The notes under the pieces were generated by a model. That model did no database searches and was not told the DNA's origin. It saw only the letters and a list, made by a program, of their open reading frames with translations. A program made the translations under genes and the position numbers. Positions 41,687 through 51,154 of a DNA stretch of 64,000 nucleotides are shown here, piece by piece. The number at the start of each line of letters is the position of its first letter. Within the stretch, counting starts at the first letter, position 1. The stretch is from the NCBI GenBank assembly GCA_025463305.1, contig JAOBWK010000019.1:48292-112291 (forward strand), written 5' to 3'. Source of the DNA: Ilumatobacteraceae bacterium (GTDB taxonomy: Bacteria > Actinomycetota > Acidimicrobiia > Acidimicrobiales > Ilumatobacteraceae).

Positions 41687-42805
41687 ATGACCGACGAACG
41701 ACCGAAGACATCCACACGTGATCACGCCGTGCTCCGCGACCAGCTCACGGCATGGCTCGGCACCAAGCACGAGGGTGCGGTCGTCACCGATTTCACGGTC
41801 CCCGGCACGAACGGGATGTCGAGCGAGACGATCCTGTTCGATGCGTCGTGGACCGACGAGACCGGTGCCGACGTGTCGGACCGGTTCGTGCTGCGGCTGC
41901 CGCCCGACCCCACCTCGGAGCCGGTGTTCATGGTCTACGACATGCCCCGCCAGTTCCACGCGATGCGCCTGGTCGGCGAGCGCACCGGCATCGCCGTGCC
42001 GCCCACGATCTGGCTCGAGGCTGATCCGTCGTTCCTCGGTGCGCCGTTCTTCGTGATGGGCCGGATCGAGGGCGTCGTGCCGCCCGACGTCATGCCCTAC
42101 ACGTTCGGCGGCAACTGGTTCTTCGAGTCGTCGCCGGAGGACCAGGCCCGCTTGCAGCAGGCGTCGGTGGAGGTGCTCGCCAAGATCCACACCGTCGCCG
42201 CCACCGATCCGGACGCCGCGTTCCTCGCGATCGATGCGCCGGGCGACACAGGTCTGCGGCGCCACGTCAACGACCAGCACGCGTTCTACGAGTGGGTCGC
42301 CTCCGACGGCGTCCGCTCGCCGCTGATCGAGGCCGCGTTCGACTGGCTCGAGGCGCACTGGCCCGACGACTCCGGCCCCGACGTCGTCAGCTGGGGCGAC
42401 GCCCGAGTCGGCAACATGATGTACCGCGACTACGTGCCGGTCGCGGTTCTCGACTGGGAGATGGTCGGCCACGGGCCACGCGAGATCGACGTCGCCTGGA
42501 TGATCTTCATCCACCGCTTCTTCCAGGATCTGTGCGACCAGTACGGCATGCCCGGGATGCCCCACTTCATGCGCACGACGGAGGTGCTGGCCCAGTACGA
42601 GGCCGCGTCGGGCGTCGCCCTGCAGGACATCAACTGGTACATCCTCTACGCCGCGCTCCGCCACGCGATCGTGATGTTCCGCATCACCCGCCGCCAGATC
42701 CTGTTCGGCGAGGCGGAGATGCCCGAGAACCCCGACCACGCCTTCATCCACCATCCCACCGTGGCCGCGATGATCGACGGCACCTACGGCTCCAAGCTCG
42801 CCTGA
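41687..42805 (+). CDS. Phosphotransferase (APH/ACAD10-like kinase fold)
   Basis: A 372-residue protein of the aminoglycoside-phosphotransferase superfamily, in the branch related to the kinase domain of ACAD10/11. The catalytic loop reads SWGDARVGNMM, where Trp takes the His position of the usual HxD motif but the Asp and Asn are kept; the metal-binding loop is VLDWEM. The C-terminal half is helical. It probably phosphorylates a hydroxylated acyl-CoA or other small alcohol, like its relatives; no direct evidence. A GGGGAG site precedes the ATG, and an operator-like palindrome lies upstream. Confidence 0.85.
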   Translation: MTDERPKTSTRDHAVLRDQLTAWLGTKHEGAVVTDFTVPGTNGMSSETILFDASWTDETGADVSDRFVLRLPPDPTSEPVFMVYDMPRQFHAMRLVGERTGIAVPPTIWLEADPSFLGAPFFVMGRIEGVVPPDVMPYTFGGNWFFESSPEDQARLQQASVEVLAKIHTVAATDPDAAFLAIDAPGDTGLRRHVNDQHAFYEWVASDGVRSPLIEAAFDWLEAHWPDDSGPDVVSWGDARVGNMMYRDYVPVAVLDWEMVGHGPREIDVAWMIFIHRFFQDLCDQYGMPGMPHFMRTTEVLAQYEAASGVALQDINWYILYAALRHAIVMFRITRRQILFGEAEMPENPDHAFIHHPTVAAMIDGTYGSKLA

Positions 42806-42821
42806 CGTCGCTCGCGCGACC

Positions 42822-42860
42822 GACCGCGGGAAGTCGTCTGCGGGACGACATCACGCGGTC
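42822..42860. repeat. Palindromic (REP-like) repeat U1
   Basis: Left arm GACCGCGGGAAGTCGTC (42822-42838) and right arm GACGACATCACGCGGTC (42844-42860) pair at 15 of 17 positions around a 5-base loop. The right arm is identical to that of copy D1 downstream of the next gene. It starts 17 bases after the phosphotransferase stop, so it could also serve as its 3' structure. Confidence 0.8.
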
Positions 42861-42879
42861 GGTGAGCGACGCCGACCTC

Positions 42880-42924
42880 ACTGCCCGCGTGATGTCGGCT
42901 GCGGCACGACATCGCGCGGTCAGT
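42880..42924. repeat. Palindromic (REP-like) repeat U2
   Basis: Arms ACTGCCCGCGTGATGTCG (42880-42897) and CGACATCGCGCGGTCAGT (42907-42924) pair at 16 of 18 positions around a 9-base loop that itself contains GCTGCGG, resembling the loops of the other copies. It is in opposite phase to U1 and 44 bases upstream of the bracketed gene. Confidence 0.78.
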
Positions 42925-42967
42925 CGTTCGACTTCCAGTTCGGCGCGGACGGAGCACCCAGTGCGTC

Positions 42968-43933
42968 ATGCCTCAGAAGACGCCGACACCCCCGCCGGAT
43001 CCGCTCGCGGAGATCCTCCGCTGCTTCTCCACGCAGCACGGCGTGGCCGCTGATCGGCAGGTGCGCGCCGCGAAGGTCTCCTGGGAGCGGCAACAGCACC
43101 TGATGAGCAAGGGGCTGTGGCTCCGGCATGCGCCCGGAGTGCTCCGCGACGCAGCGTCGCCGACGTCCTGGAACCAGCGGGCGATGGCAATGACGCTGAT
43201 GCCGGGTGCCAGACCTGTCATCGCGGCGGGCTCAGCGGGTCGGTTGCACCAGCTCGACGGATGCCTCGACGTCAACGACATCACGATCCTGGTGCCCGAC
43301 GGAGCGCGCGTCGACGTGCCGAGTGGCGTACGCCTGCTTCGAACGCGGCGACCGACCGCGGACGACATCACGACCGTCGACGGCATCCCGGTCACGTCGG
43401 TCGCGCTCACGCTCATCCACCTCCAGGTGCACGGCCCGCACCCCGAGCAGGCGCTCGACGATGCGCTCCGCCGAGGTGAGCGCCCGGACGAGCTCCGTAC
43501 CGTGATGGAACGATGGCGAGGTCCGGGGGTACAAGGTCCTCCCGAGATGCTCGCGCTGCTCCACGACCGGGTCGACGCACGACTGCCGCGCAGTTGGTTC
43601 CAACGGCTCGCCGGCCGCCTCCTGGCCGAGGAGGGTCTGCACTTCGTCGACGAATGGCCGGTGCGCGACGGGCGGGGCCGCCTGTTGGCGGAGCTCGACC
43701 TGGCAGACGTCGAACTGAAGGTCGGCGTCGAGTGCCAGAGCTGGGAGCGGCACGGCTCGCCGGCGGCACAACGCAAGGACCTCGCCCGCCGGCGCAAGCT
43801 CCGTGTCTTGGGCTGGGACATCGTCGATCTCTGGTGGAGTGATCTCGATCGGATGGACGACGTCGTCGCCGACATCCGAACATCGGTAAGCCGAGCTCGC
43901 GCGGTGATCGCAACGAACGGACCGACCGCGTGA
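42968..43933 (+). CDS. AbiEi-like / DUF559-type nuclease-fold protein, bracketed by palindromic repeats
   Basis: A 321-residue protein. The N-terminal third resembles the winged-helix of AbiEi-type antitoxins and related proteins (LAEILRCFSTQHGVAADRQV, then VPSGVRLLRTRRPTADD in the middle). The last 90 residues look like a Vsr/DUF559 restriction-endonuclease-like fold: ELDLADVELKVGVECQSW followed by KDLARRRKLRVLGWDIVDLWW. The Glu/Asp and Lys set ELD...ECQ is suggestive of the PD-(D/E)xK active site but not clean. Function unknown. Two palindromic repeats lie on each side, and the stop codon is inside one. Alternatives: a retired antitoxin, or a DNA-binding protein with a dead nuclease fold. 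Confidence 0.7.
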   Translation: MPQKTPTPPPDPLAEILRCFSTQHGVAADRQVRAAKVSWERQQHLMSKGLWLRHAPGVLRDAASPTSWNQRAMAMTLMPGARPVIAAGSAGRLHQLDGCLDVNDITILVPDGARVDVPSGVRLLRTRRPTADDITTVDGIPVTSVALTLIHLQVHGPHPEQALDDALRRGERPDELRTVMERWRGPGVQGPPEMLALLHDRVDARLPRSWFQRLAGRLLAEEGLHFVDEWPVRDGRGRLLAELDLADVELKVGVECQSWERHGSPAAQRKDLARRRKLRVLGWDIVDLWWSDLDRMDDVVADIRTSVSRARAVIATNGPTA

Positions 43934-43963
43934 TGTCGTCCCCGCAGACGACATCACGCGGTC
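43924..43963. repeat. Palindromic (REP-like) repeat D1, perfect
   Basis: Perfect 17-base arms GACCGCGTGATGTCGTC (43924-43940) and GACGACATCACGCGGTC (43947-43963) flank the loop CCCGCA. The stop codon of the AbiEi-like gene lies within the left arm. As a stable hairpin between two convergent genes it could act as a bidirectional 3' structure, but the same repeat also occurs upstream of the gene, so termination is not its only possible role. Confidence 0.88.
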
Positions 43964-43982
43964 AGTGAAGTTGGCGGCGATC

Positions 43983-44027
43983 ACTGACCGTCGATTGTCG
44001 TCCCGCAGCCGACATCACGCGGTCAGT
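43983..44027. repeat. Palindromic (REP-like) repeat D2
   Basis: Arms ACTGACCGTCGATTGTCG (43983-44000) and CGACATCACGCGGTCAGT (44010-44027) pair at 13 of 18 positions; the right arm matches the U2 and D1 units almost exactly and the loop again contains CCCGCAG. The right arm runs into the stop codon of hutI. Confidence 0.75.
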
Positions 44028-45192
44028 CGTCGGCGGAACGTCGAGCGCGGTGCGTCATGTGGATGAGGGGGACGCCGGGGCGGTAGATCAGGTGGAGGTG
44101 GCTGGGCGCGTCGAGGACGACGAAGTCGGCGGGCCCACCGATCGACAACCGGCCGACGTCGTCGCGACGCAACGCTGCGGCGCCACCGAGCGTCGCCGCC
44201 TGCAGCGCCTCATCGGCCGTCATCCCCATGTCGCGGACGGCGAGCGCGATGCAGAAGCTCATCGACGTCGTGTTGCTCGAGCCGGGGTTGCAGTTCGTGG
44301 CCAGCGCCACGGTGGCGCCGGCGTCGAGCAGGCGGCGGGCATCCGCGTACGGCTGGCGGGTCGAGAAGTCGGCCGCCGGTAACACGGTGGCCACGGTGCG
44401 GCTGCCGGCCAACGCCTCGACGTCTGCATCGCTGAGGTGCGTGCAGTGGTCGGCCGACGCGCAGCCCATCTCGACCGCGACGGCGACACCCGGACCCTGA
44501 CCCAGCTGGTTGGCATGGATCTTCGGGATCAGGCCGGCGGCGATCCCGGCGCGCAGCACCGCTCGGCTCTGATCGGCGTCGAATGCACCGACCTCGCAGA
44601 ACACGTCGACGAAGCGCGGCCGCTCTGCGATCGCCGCGGTCAGCATCGCGCCGCACACGAGCGCGACGTAGTCGTCGGTGCGGCCGACGAACTCGTGCGG
44701 CACCACGTGCGCCCCGAGGAAGGTGGTGTCGCCGGTGAGCTCGTGCGCGAGCCGAAGCGATCGCGCCTCGGCGGCGGCGGTGAGCCCGTAGCCGGACTTG
44801 ATCTCGATCGACGTGATGCCGGCGCGCAGAGCCTCGTCGCGTCGGGACGCGACGATGCGCCGGAGATCATCATCCGACGCGGCAGCGGTGGCAGCCACCG
44901 TGTCGCGGATTCCGCCGGCGGCATACGACGCGCCGCCCATGCGGCTGGCGAACTCCTCGGAACGATCACCGGCGAACACGAGGTGCGAGTGGCTGTCGAC
45001 GAACCCGGGGATGACGGCCCGGCCCTCGACATCGACTTGGTGATCGGCGGTCTGGCCGGCCGGTCCGATCGACAGCACCGATGATCCGTCGGTGACGAGG
45101 CTGGCGTCGCGCACGATGCCCAACGGGCCGTCGCCGAGCGTCACGTCGTTGGTGACGAGCCGGCCGATGTTGTCGTACACCGTGGTGGTCAC
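44023..45192 (-). CDS. hutI: Imidazolonepropionase
   Basis: A 389-residue amidohydrolase, third step of histidine breakdown: imidazolone-5-propionate to N-formimino-L-glutamate. The metal [33 protein letters not shown] and ATNCNPG segments are in family order. It starts with GTG at 45192, overlapping the stop of hutF (GTGA), so both are co-translated; it is the last gene of the hut operon. The stop codon touches the last palindromic repeat. Cytosolic. Confidence 0.96.
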   Translation of the reverse strand: MTTTVYDNIGRLVTNDVTLGDGPLGIVRDASLVTDGSSVLSIGPAGQTADHQVDVEGRAVIPGFVDSHSHLVFAGDRSEEFASRMGGASYAAGGIRDTVAATAAASDDDLRRIVASRRDEALRAGITSIEIKSGYGLTAAAEARSLRLAHELTGDTTFLGAHVVPHEFVGRTDDYVALVCGAMLTAAIAERPRFVDVFCEVGAFDADQSRAVLRAGIAAGLIPKIHANQLGQGPGVAVAVEMGCASADHCTHLSDADVEALAGSRTVATVLPAADFSTRQPYADARRLLDAGATVALATNCNPGSSNTTSMSFCIALAVRDMGMTADEALQAATLGGAAALRRDDVGRLSIGGPADFVVLDAPSHLHLIYRPGVPLIHMTHRARRSADD

Positions 45193-46526
45193 GTGACGGC
45201 CCCGATCGAGGCCGCCAGCGCGGCCGCCACATCGATCGACACGTGCGCGCCGTCGCGCACCACGACGCGGCCGCCCACCATCACGTCGGTGACGTCGGCG
45301 GCCGACGCAGCGAACACGACAGCCTCCGCGAGCGCATCGGGTGGGCTGCCCGCGAGGCGCACGCTGTCGAGCGTGACCGTGGTGAGGTCGGCCAGTGCTC
45401 CGATGGCGATGCGGCCGCCGTCGTGCCAACCGAGGCTGGCGTAGCCGTTGACGGTGCCGGCCACGAGCAGGTCGGCGGCCGGATGGTTGCCGCGCTTGAG
45501 CGAACGCAGCCGCTCGTCGGTCTCGATGCCGCGCATCTCCTCGAACGGGTCGATCACGGCGTGCTGATCGCTCCCGATCGTGAGCGGCACGCCCGCCGCG
45601 CGAAGGCGCACCGACGGACCGACGCCGTCGGCGAGGTCGCGTTCGGTCGTGGGACAGAAGCAGCACGTGCACCGGCGAGCCGCGTAGAAGTCGATGTCGA
45701 GCTGCTGCAGGTGCGTCGCGTGCACGGCGGTGAACCGCTCGGTCAGCGCGCCCTGGCGGGCGAGCAGCTCGGTCGGCGTGCACTCGTACTCCTCGAAGAC
45801 CTGCTCGTTCTCGGCGGGCTGCTCGGACACGTGGGCGTGCAACGGCATGCCGTGCCGCTTGGCGTGATCGGCGACGACGCCGATCGAGGTGGCATCGACC
45901 GCGCGGACGGAATGGATCGCCGCGCCGATGCGAACGATGCCGGCGTCGGGGATGCCGTCGGCGAGCTCGTCCACCCGGCTCGCCCACGCCGCGGCCGTGC
46001 CGTCGGAGAAGCGGGCCTGCTCGGTGGACACCGGCTGTCGCGCTCCGGCGCGGAGGTAGCACGCATCGAGCAGCGTGAGCCGGATGCCGGCGTCGGCCGC
46101 GGCCTCGATCAGCGCCCGGCCCATCGCGTTCGGGTCCGCGTACGGCGCGCCGTCCGGCTGGTGGTGCACGTAGTGGAACTCGCCGACGCACGTGTAGCCG
46201 GCCAGCAACATCTCGGCGAACGTGGCTCGGGCGAGGTCGCGGTAGTTGTCGGGCGTGAGGCGCGCCGCCACGGCGTACATCTGCTCGCGCCAGCTCCAGA
46301 AGTCGCCGGCACCGGCATGGGTGCGCCCGCGCAGCGCACGGTGGAAGGCGTGGCTGTGGCCGTTGGCGAAGCCCGGCAGCGTCAGTCCGACCAGCACCGT
46401 GTCGCCGTCGGTTGGCGCCCCCGCTGCCTCGACCTCGACGATGACGCCGTCGTCGATCGTCAGCACCACACCGGCCGTGAGACCGTCGGGCAGCAGCGCA
46501 CGTTCGCTCCACAGCCGCTGCGCCAT
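45189..46526 (-). CDS. hutF: Formimidoylglutamate deiminase
   Basis: A 445-residue amidohydrolase that converts N-formimino-L-glutamate to N-formyl-L-glutamate plus ammonia. It was assigned to HutF from [27 protein letters not shown] and [14 protein letters not shown], and its position between HutI and the deformylase-family gene. Its product requires a separate deformylase (HutG in proteobacteria) to release glutamate and formate; none of the HutG family is in this window. The start lies 4 bases after the stop of the deformylase gene. Confidence 0.94.
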   Translation of the reverse strand: MAQRLWSERALLPDGLTAGVVLTIDDGVIVEVEAAGAPTDGDTVLVGLTLPGFANGHSHAFHRALRGRTHAGAGDFWSWREQMYAVAARLTPDNYRDLARATFAEMLLAGYTCVGEFHYVHHQPDGAPYADPNAMGRALIEAAADAGIRLTLLDACYLRAGARQPVSTEQARFSDGTAAAWASRVDELADGIPDAGIVRIGAAIHSVRAVDATSIGVVADHAKRHGMPLHAHVSEQPAENEQVFEEYECTPTELLARQGALTERFTAVHATHLQQLDIDFYAARRCTCCFCPTTERDLADGVGPSVRLRAAGVPLTIGSDQHAVIDPFEEMRGIETDERLRSLKRGNHPAADLLVAGTVNGYASLGWHDGGRIAIGALADLTTVTLDSVRLAGSPPDALAEAVVFAASAADVTDVMVGGRVVVRDGAHVSIDVAAALAASIGAVT

Positions 46527-46530
46527 CGGG

Positions 46531-47103
46531 TCAGCTGCCCACGCGCTCGACGAACGCGGTGATCCGTTCGATGAACGCGGCGCGGTGGAACCGTTCGAAC
46601 TGCTCCCACGTCGTCAGCGTCGTGGTGTCCGTGACGCGGTCGACGAACAGCCTGCCGTCGAGGTGATCGCACTCGTGCTGGAACGTGCCGGCGGTGAGTC
46701 CGCGCTTGACCTCGTCGTGCTCGACGCCGTCGCGATCGAGGTACTTCACCCGCACCGACACGTGGCGGCTGACGTCGCCGCGCAGGTTCGGCACGCTCAG
46801 GCAGCCCTCGTTGATGACCACCGTCTCGTCGTCGATCGGCGTGATCTCGGGGTTGACGACGACGGTCAGCGGGATGCGCGGCTTGTACGGATATCGCGGG
46901 TTGTCGTCAACCTCGATGACCGTGATCCGCAGGTGCTCGCCGATCTGGTTGGCGGCGATGCCGGCGCCGTTCGCGTGGCGCATCGTGTCGATCAGGTCGT
47001 CGATGATCTGCTGCACGGCCGGCGTCGAGAGCTCGTCCCTGGTGATGCTCCGGGTCGGTTCGCGCAGCACCGGATGACCGATGGTGACGATGTCGCGGAT
47101 CAT
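46531..47103 (-). CDS. def: Peptide-deformylase-family protein inside the hut operon
   Basis: A 190-residue metallohydrolase with all three deformylase motifs: GAGIAANQIG (residues 46-55), EGCLSVP (99-105, Cys101 metal ligand) and QHECDHLDG (142-150, two His ligands and the catalytic Glu144). The first motif has Asn where most have Pro (APQ). Housekeeping PDFs remove the formyl group from nascent proteins; however, this gene is the third of five in the histidine operon, with only 4 bases to hutU and 4 to hutF. HutF makes N-formylglutamate and no hutG is visible, so it may deformylate that metabolite (inference). It could also be an ordinary second PDF. Confidence 0.93.
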   Translation of the reverse strand: MIRDIVTIGHPVLREPTRSITRDELSTPAVQQIIDDLIDTMRHANGAGIAANQIGEHLRITVIEVDDNPRYPYKPRIPLTVVVNPEITPIDDETVVINEGCLSVPNLRGDVSRHVSVRVKYLDRDGVEHDEVKRGLTAGTFQHECDHLDGRLFVDRVTDTTTLTTWEQFERFHRAAFIERITAFVERVGS

Positions 47104-47107
47104 CGGT

Positions 47108-48772
47108 TCAGTCTCGCGGCTCGGCGTGCATCGGCACCACCACGCCACGCTCGGCGGCCACCCGCTGGGCCAGGCCGTAGCCGGCATCGGCATGACGGAT
47201 CACGCCCATGCCCGGATCGTTGGTGAGCACCCGCTCCAGCTTCTGCGCGGCGAGATCGGTGCCGTCGGCGACGGACACCTGGCCGGCGTGGATGCTGCGC
47301 CCGATGCCGACGCCGCCACCGTGGTGGATGCTCACCCACGAGGCGCCGGACGACGTGTTGACGAGCGCGTTCAGCAGCGGCCAGTCGGCGATCGCGTCGG
47401 AGCCGTCGATCATGCCCTCGGTCTCGCGGTACGGCGACGCGACAGAGCCCGAGTCGAGGTGATCACGGCCGATGACGATCGGCGCCGACAGCTCGCCGCG
47501 CTTGACCATCTCGTTGAAGCGCAGGCCGAGGCGGTGCCGCTCGCCGTAGCCGAGCCAGCAGATGCGGGCGGGCAGGCCCTGGAACGCGACCCGCTCACCG
47601 GCGAGGCGGATCCACTTGTGCAGGTCCTCGTTGTCGGGGAACTCCTCGAGCACCGCCTTGTCGGTGGCGGCGATGTCGGCCGGATCACCGGACAGCGCGA
47701 CCCAACGGAACGGTCCGAGGCCCTCGCAGAACAGCGGGCGGATGTAGGCCGGCAGGAAGCCCTCGTACTCGAACGCCCGCTCGTAGCCACCGAGCTGGGC
47801 CTCGGCACGCAGGCTGTTGCCGTAGTCGAACACCTCGGCGCCGGCGTCCTGGAACCCGACCATCGCCTCGCAGTGGCGGGCCATCGATTCGCGCGAGCGG
47901 CGGATGAACGTGTCCGGCGCCTCGCGGCGCAGCTGCTCGGCAGCCTCCATCGAGAGGTCGTCCGGGATGTAGGAGAGCGGATCGTGCGCGCTGGTCTGGT
48001 CGGTGACGATGTCGGCCGGGAAGCCGTCGGCCAGCAGGCGCGGCACGAGGTCCGCGGCGTTGCCGACGAGCCCGATCGAGACCGCACGCCGATCGGCCTT
48101 GGCCTGCTCGCAGCGGGCGATTGCGTCCGCGTAGGAATCGGCGATCTCGTCGAGGTAGCGGGTCTCGATCCGCCGCTGCACCGACACCGGATCGATGTCG
48201 ATGCAGAGCGCGACGCCACCGTTGAGCGTGACGGCGAGCGGCTGCGCGCCGCCCATCCCGCCGAGCCCGGCCGTGAGCGTGATCGTGCCGGCGAGCGTGC
48301 CACCGAAGCGCTTGCGAGCGATCGCCGCGAAGCACTCGTACGTGCCCTGGAGGATGCCCTGGGTGCCGATGTAGATCCACGAGCCGGCCGTCATCTGGCC
48401 GTACATCGTCAGCCCCTGGTGCTCGAGCCGGCGGAACTCGTCCCAGTTCGCCCAGTCGGGCACGAGGTTCGAGTTGGCGAGCAGCACGCGCGGTGCCCAC
48501 TCGTGGGTACGCATGACGCCGACGGGCTTGCCGCTCTGGACGAGCATCGTCTCGTCGTCGGCGAGCGTCGTGAGCGTGCGGCACATCACGTCGAAGGCCT
48601 CCCACGACCGCGCCGCACGGCCGGTGCCGCCGTAGACGACGAGGTCGTCCGGCCGCTCGGCCACAGCCGGATCGAGGTTGTTGCAGAGCATCCGCAGCGC
48701 GGCCTCCTGCGGCCAGCTCTTGCAGGACAGCGTGGTGCCCCGTGCGGCACGGACTTCGCGTGCACCGATCAT
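47108..48772 (-). CDS. hutU: Urocanate hydratase
   Basis: A 554-residue urocanase, which adds water to urocanate to give imidazolone-5-propionate using tightly bound NAD+ as electrophile. The N-terminal [21 protein letters not shown], the NAD-binding [13 protein letters not shown] with the conserved GGMGG, the [18 protein letters not shown] segment, and [18 protein letters not shown] are all characteristic. An AGAGGAG site precedes the ATG, 67 bases after hutH. Second step of the pathway, cytosolic homodimer. Confidence 0.97.
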   Translation of the reverse strand: MIGAREVRAARGTTLSCKSWPQEAALRMLCNNLDPAVAERPDDLVVYGGTGRAARSWEAFDVMCRTLTTLADDETMLVQSGKPVGVMRTHEWAPRVLLANSNLVPDWANWDEFRRLEHQGLTMYGQMTAGSWIYIGTQGILQGTYECFAAIARKRFGGTLAGTITLTAGLGGMGGAQPLAVTLNGGVALCIDIDPVSVQRRIETRYLDEIADSYADAIARCEQAKADRRAVSIGLVGNAADLVPRLLADGFPADIVTDQTSAHDPLSYIPDDLSMEAAEQLRREAPDTFIRRSRESMARHCEAMVGFQDAGAEVFDYGNSLRAEAQLGGYERAFEYEGFLPAYIRPLFCEGLGPFRWVALSGDPADIAATDKAVLEEFPDNEDLHKWIRLAGERVAFQGLPARICWLGYGERHRLGLRFNEMVKRGELSAPIVIGRDHLDSGSVASPYRETEGMIDGSDAIADWPLLNALVNTSSGASWVSIHHGGGVGIGRSIHAGQVSVADGTDLAAQKLERVLTNDPGMGVIRHADAGYGLAQRVAAERGVVVPMHAEPRD

Positions 48773-48839
48773 GTGTTGCTCCTCTGCTCGACTGGAATCT
48801 CGACTGGCACCATCTCGGTCGTCATCGTCTCCGCCGGCA

Positions 48840-50387
48840 TCACGACAGCTCGCCCACGGCGCCGATCACCGCGTCGAGCACCGCACCGGAACGCACCTGC
48901 TGCTCGACGATCGCGAGCTCGGGCGACAGCCACCGATCGGGCCCGGTGCCCGCCACCTCGGCGCGCACTGCGGCCAGCGCTGCAGCCGTGCCCGGACCGG
49001 GCAGCAGCGGCTGGCGCAGGTCGATCGCGCGGGCGGCGCACGTGATCTCGACGGCGAGGATGCGAGTGAGGTTGTCGAGCGCAGCGCGCAGCTTGCGCGC
49101 CGCGTTCCAACCCATCGACACGTGGTCCTCCTGCATCGCGCTCGTCGACATCGTGTCGACGCTGGCGGGCACGGCAAGCCGGCGGTTCTCGGAGACCATC
49201 GCGGCCTGGGTGTAGTGGGCGATCATCATCCCCGAGTTCACGCCGGCGTCGGTCGACAGGAACGGCGGCAGCCCGAACGAACGGGCGACGTCGAGCATCC
49301 GGTCGGTCCGGCGCTCCGACAGCGCGCCGACGTCGGCCACCGCGATCGCGAGGAAGTCGAGCACGTAGCCGATGGGTGCGCCGTGGAAGTTGCCGCACGA
49401 CTCGACCCGGCCGTCGGGAAGGATCATCGGGTTGTCGATGGCTGACACCAGCTCGCGGTCGGCGATCGCCTGGGCGTGGCCGACCGTGTCGCGAGCTGCA
49501 CCGTGGACCTGCGGTGTGCAGCGCAGCGAGTACGCGTCCTGCACGCGGCCGTCCCCGTGGCGGTGGCTGGCCACGATGGGCGATCCGGCGAGCACCCGTT
49601 GCAGGTTCGCGGCGCTGGCGGCCTGACCGATCTGCGGGCGCAGCGCCTGGAGATCCGCGGCGAACGCGCGGTCGGTGCCGAGCAGGCCTTCGACCGACAT
49701 CGCCGCGGCGATGTCGGCGGTCTGCAGCAGGCCCCTCAGATCGTTGATCGCCAGGCACAGCATGCCGAGCATGCCGTCGGTGCCGTTGATGAGCGCGAGG
49801 CCCTCCTTCTCGCGCAGCACCAGCGGCGTGAGGCCGGCGGCGGCGAGCGCGTCCGCGCCGGAGATCAGCGCGCCGGATGCATCGCGGGCCACTCCCTCGC
49901 CGACGAGCACCATCGCGACGTGCGCCAGCGGCGCGAGGTCGCCGCTGGCACCGAGCGACCCGTACTCGTGGACGACCGGCGTGATGCCGGCGTTGAGCAA
50001 GCCGACGATGGCCTCGGCCACCTCCGGACGGACACCCGAGTAGCCGAGGCACAGGCTGCGCGCACGCAGGAACATCAGCCCGCGCACGACCTCGCGCTCG
50101 ACCTCCGGACCCATCCCTGCGGCGTGCGAGCGCAGCAGCGCGAGCTGCAGCTCAGCCGTGCGATCGGACGGGATGACGACGCTGGCGAGGGCCCCGAAGC
50201 CGGTGGTGACGCCATAGACCGGCACGTCGCCCTGCACGAACCCCTCGACGACGGCAGCGGTGCGCGCCATCGCCGCACGGGCGTCGGCACCGATCGACAC
50301 CGGCACCTCGAACCGGGCGACCGCGAGGACGTCATCGCGATGCGCGCCATGCGACGACAGCTGGACGGGATCGCTGTAGGCTTTCAC
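48840..50387 (-). CDS. hutH: Histidine ammonia-lyase
   Basis: A 515-residue MIO-dependent lyase that converts histidine to urocanate and ammonia. The self-cyclising Ala-Ser-Gly (147-149) is in the segment [14 protein letters not shown]. The later NPMILPDG and [15 protein letters not shown] segments agree. The frame can be extended upstream, but GTG at 50387 gives the normal N-terminus; the intergenic region to the IclR gene then has 61 bases that must hold two divergent promoters. It is the first gene of the five-gene operon. Confidence 0.96.
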   Translation of the reverse strand: MKAYSDPVQLSSHGAHRDDVLAVARFEVPVSIGADARAAMARTAAVVEGFVQGDVPVYGVTTGFGALASVVIPSDRTAELQLALLRSHAAGMGPEVEREVVRGLMFLRARSLCLGYSGVRPEVAEAIVGLLNAGITPVVHEYGSLGASGDLAPLAHVAMVLVGEGVARDASGALISGADALAAAGLTPLVLREKEGLALINGTDGMLGMLCLAINDLRGLLQTADIAAAMSVEGLLGTDRAFAADLQALRPQIGQAASAANLQRVLAGSPIVASHRHGDGRVQDAYSLRCTPQVHGAARDTVGHAQAIADRELVSAIDNPMILPDGRVESCGNFHGAPIGYVLDFLAIAVADVGALSERRTDRMLDVARSFGLPPFLSTDAGVNSGMMIAHYTQAAMVSENRRLAVPASVDTMSTSAMQEDHVSMGWNAARKLRAALDNLTRILAVEITCAARAIDLRQPLLPGPGTAAALAAVRAEVAGTGPDRWLSPELAIVEQQVRSGAVLDAVIGAVGELS

Positions 50388-50448
50388 TCTGCGCAATGTA
50401 GCACTGCACTGTGCAACCCGCCAGAGCAGGTCCGACGAGAGGAGCACG
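50388..50448. promoter_or_regulatory. Divergent promoter/operator region hutH-IclR
   Basis: The 61 bases between the GTG of hutH and the ATG of the IclR regulator contain GCACTGCACTGTGC-type repeats and TGCGCA/TGTGCA half-sites (50390-50416), a likely binding site for the adjacent IclR protein. A minus-strand TTGCAC could serve as -35, but no good -10 is at the right distance. A GAGAGGAG ribosome-binding site serves the IclR gene. Confidence 0.5.
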
Positions 50449-51132
50449 ATGACGTCCGATGTCCGAACCGTCGCCCGGAGCCATCCCCGTTCGTCGGATC
50501 GCGTCCTGCAGCTGCTCGCGGCCGTCGGCGGATCGGCTACCCCGCTGAGCCTCACCGAGGCCGCCGCGCTGGTTGGTCTGGTGCCGAGCACCGCGCTCCG
50601 CCAGCTCCGCGCGCTCGAAGCCGCAGGCCTGCTCGAGCGCAACGACGACGACCAGCTCTACCGCCCGGGTCCACAGCTGGTCGACCTCGCCCGCACCGTG
50701 TTCGTCGGCCGCTCGCTCGCCACCGCCGCGCAGCCGTTCCTCGATCAACTGGCCACCGCCACCGGGGAGTCGGCGTACCTCGCGGTTGGCGAGGGCAATC
50801 GCCGCGCCGCGTACGTCGCCACCGCCCCGGGCCAGCACGCACTGCGTCACAGCGGGTGGCTCGGACGCAGCTTCGCCACCGCCACCACCGCGGTGGGCGC
50901 GGCGCTCAACGGCCGGGTGGACGACGACGGTGCGGTGGTGCGTGAGGGCACGCTCGAGGCGGGCATCACCGCCGTGAGCGCGCCCGTGCTGGCCAACGAC
51001 GGCATCGTCGCCGCGCTGACGCTCGTCGGCCCGACGTTCCGCCTCGACGGCGCGTCGCTCGGCTCGGCTCGGCGCGCCGTGGCCGACGCCGCCCGCCAAC
51101 TGTCGGCCTCGTTCCAGCGGCCGCCGGTCTGA
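50449..51132 (+). CDS. IclR-family transcriptional regulator of the hut operon
   Basis: A 227-residue IclR protein. Residues about 15-75 carry the winged helix (DRVLQLLAAVGGSATPLSLTEAAALVGL, then TALRQLRALEAAGLLE) and the rest is the ligand-binding domain, which opens TAAQPFLDQLATATGE and closes ISAPVL-like (VSAPVLANDGIVAAL). IclR regulators sense small acids or pathway intermediates. Divergent orientation from hutH with a short shared region makes it the likely hut regulator, perhaps sensing urocanate, which is known as the inducer of HutC in other bacteria; here the family differs. Confidence 0.9.
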   Translation: MTSDVRTVARSHPRSSDRVLQLLAAVGGSATPLSLTEAAALVGLVPSTALRQLRALEAAGLLERNDDDQLYRPGPQLVDLARTVFVGRSLATAAQPFLDQLATATGESAYLAVGEGNRRAAYVATAPGQHALRHSGWLGRSFATATTAVGAALNGRVDDDGAVVREGTLEAGITAVSAPVLANDGIVAALTLVGPTFRLDGASLGSARRAVADAARQLSASFQRPPV

Positions 51133-51154
51133 GCACGACTGTTACCGTCACGCG

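Noticed and set aside
43232..43984. 250-codon minus-strand frame opposite the AbiEi-like gene
   Set aside because: No recognisable domain, and the plus-strand frame has a continuous fold-like pattern; treated as antisense.
42822..44027. Possible CRISPR array from repeated GACATCACGCGGTC units
   Set aside because: Only four copies, alternating orientation, no uniform spacers, and a gene lies between the pairs; they are individual hairpins.
46531..47103. Deformylase gene simply as a housekeeping PDF next to fmt
   Set aside because: No fmt (methionyl-tRNA formyltransferase) or rsmB is adjacent, and spacing to hut genes is 4 bases on each side, so the simple housekeeping context is not supported, although it is not excluded.
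47081..49045. Plus-strand frame of 654 codons opposite hutU
   Set aside because: Antisense shadow of a canonical urocanase gene, with no start signal.
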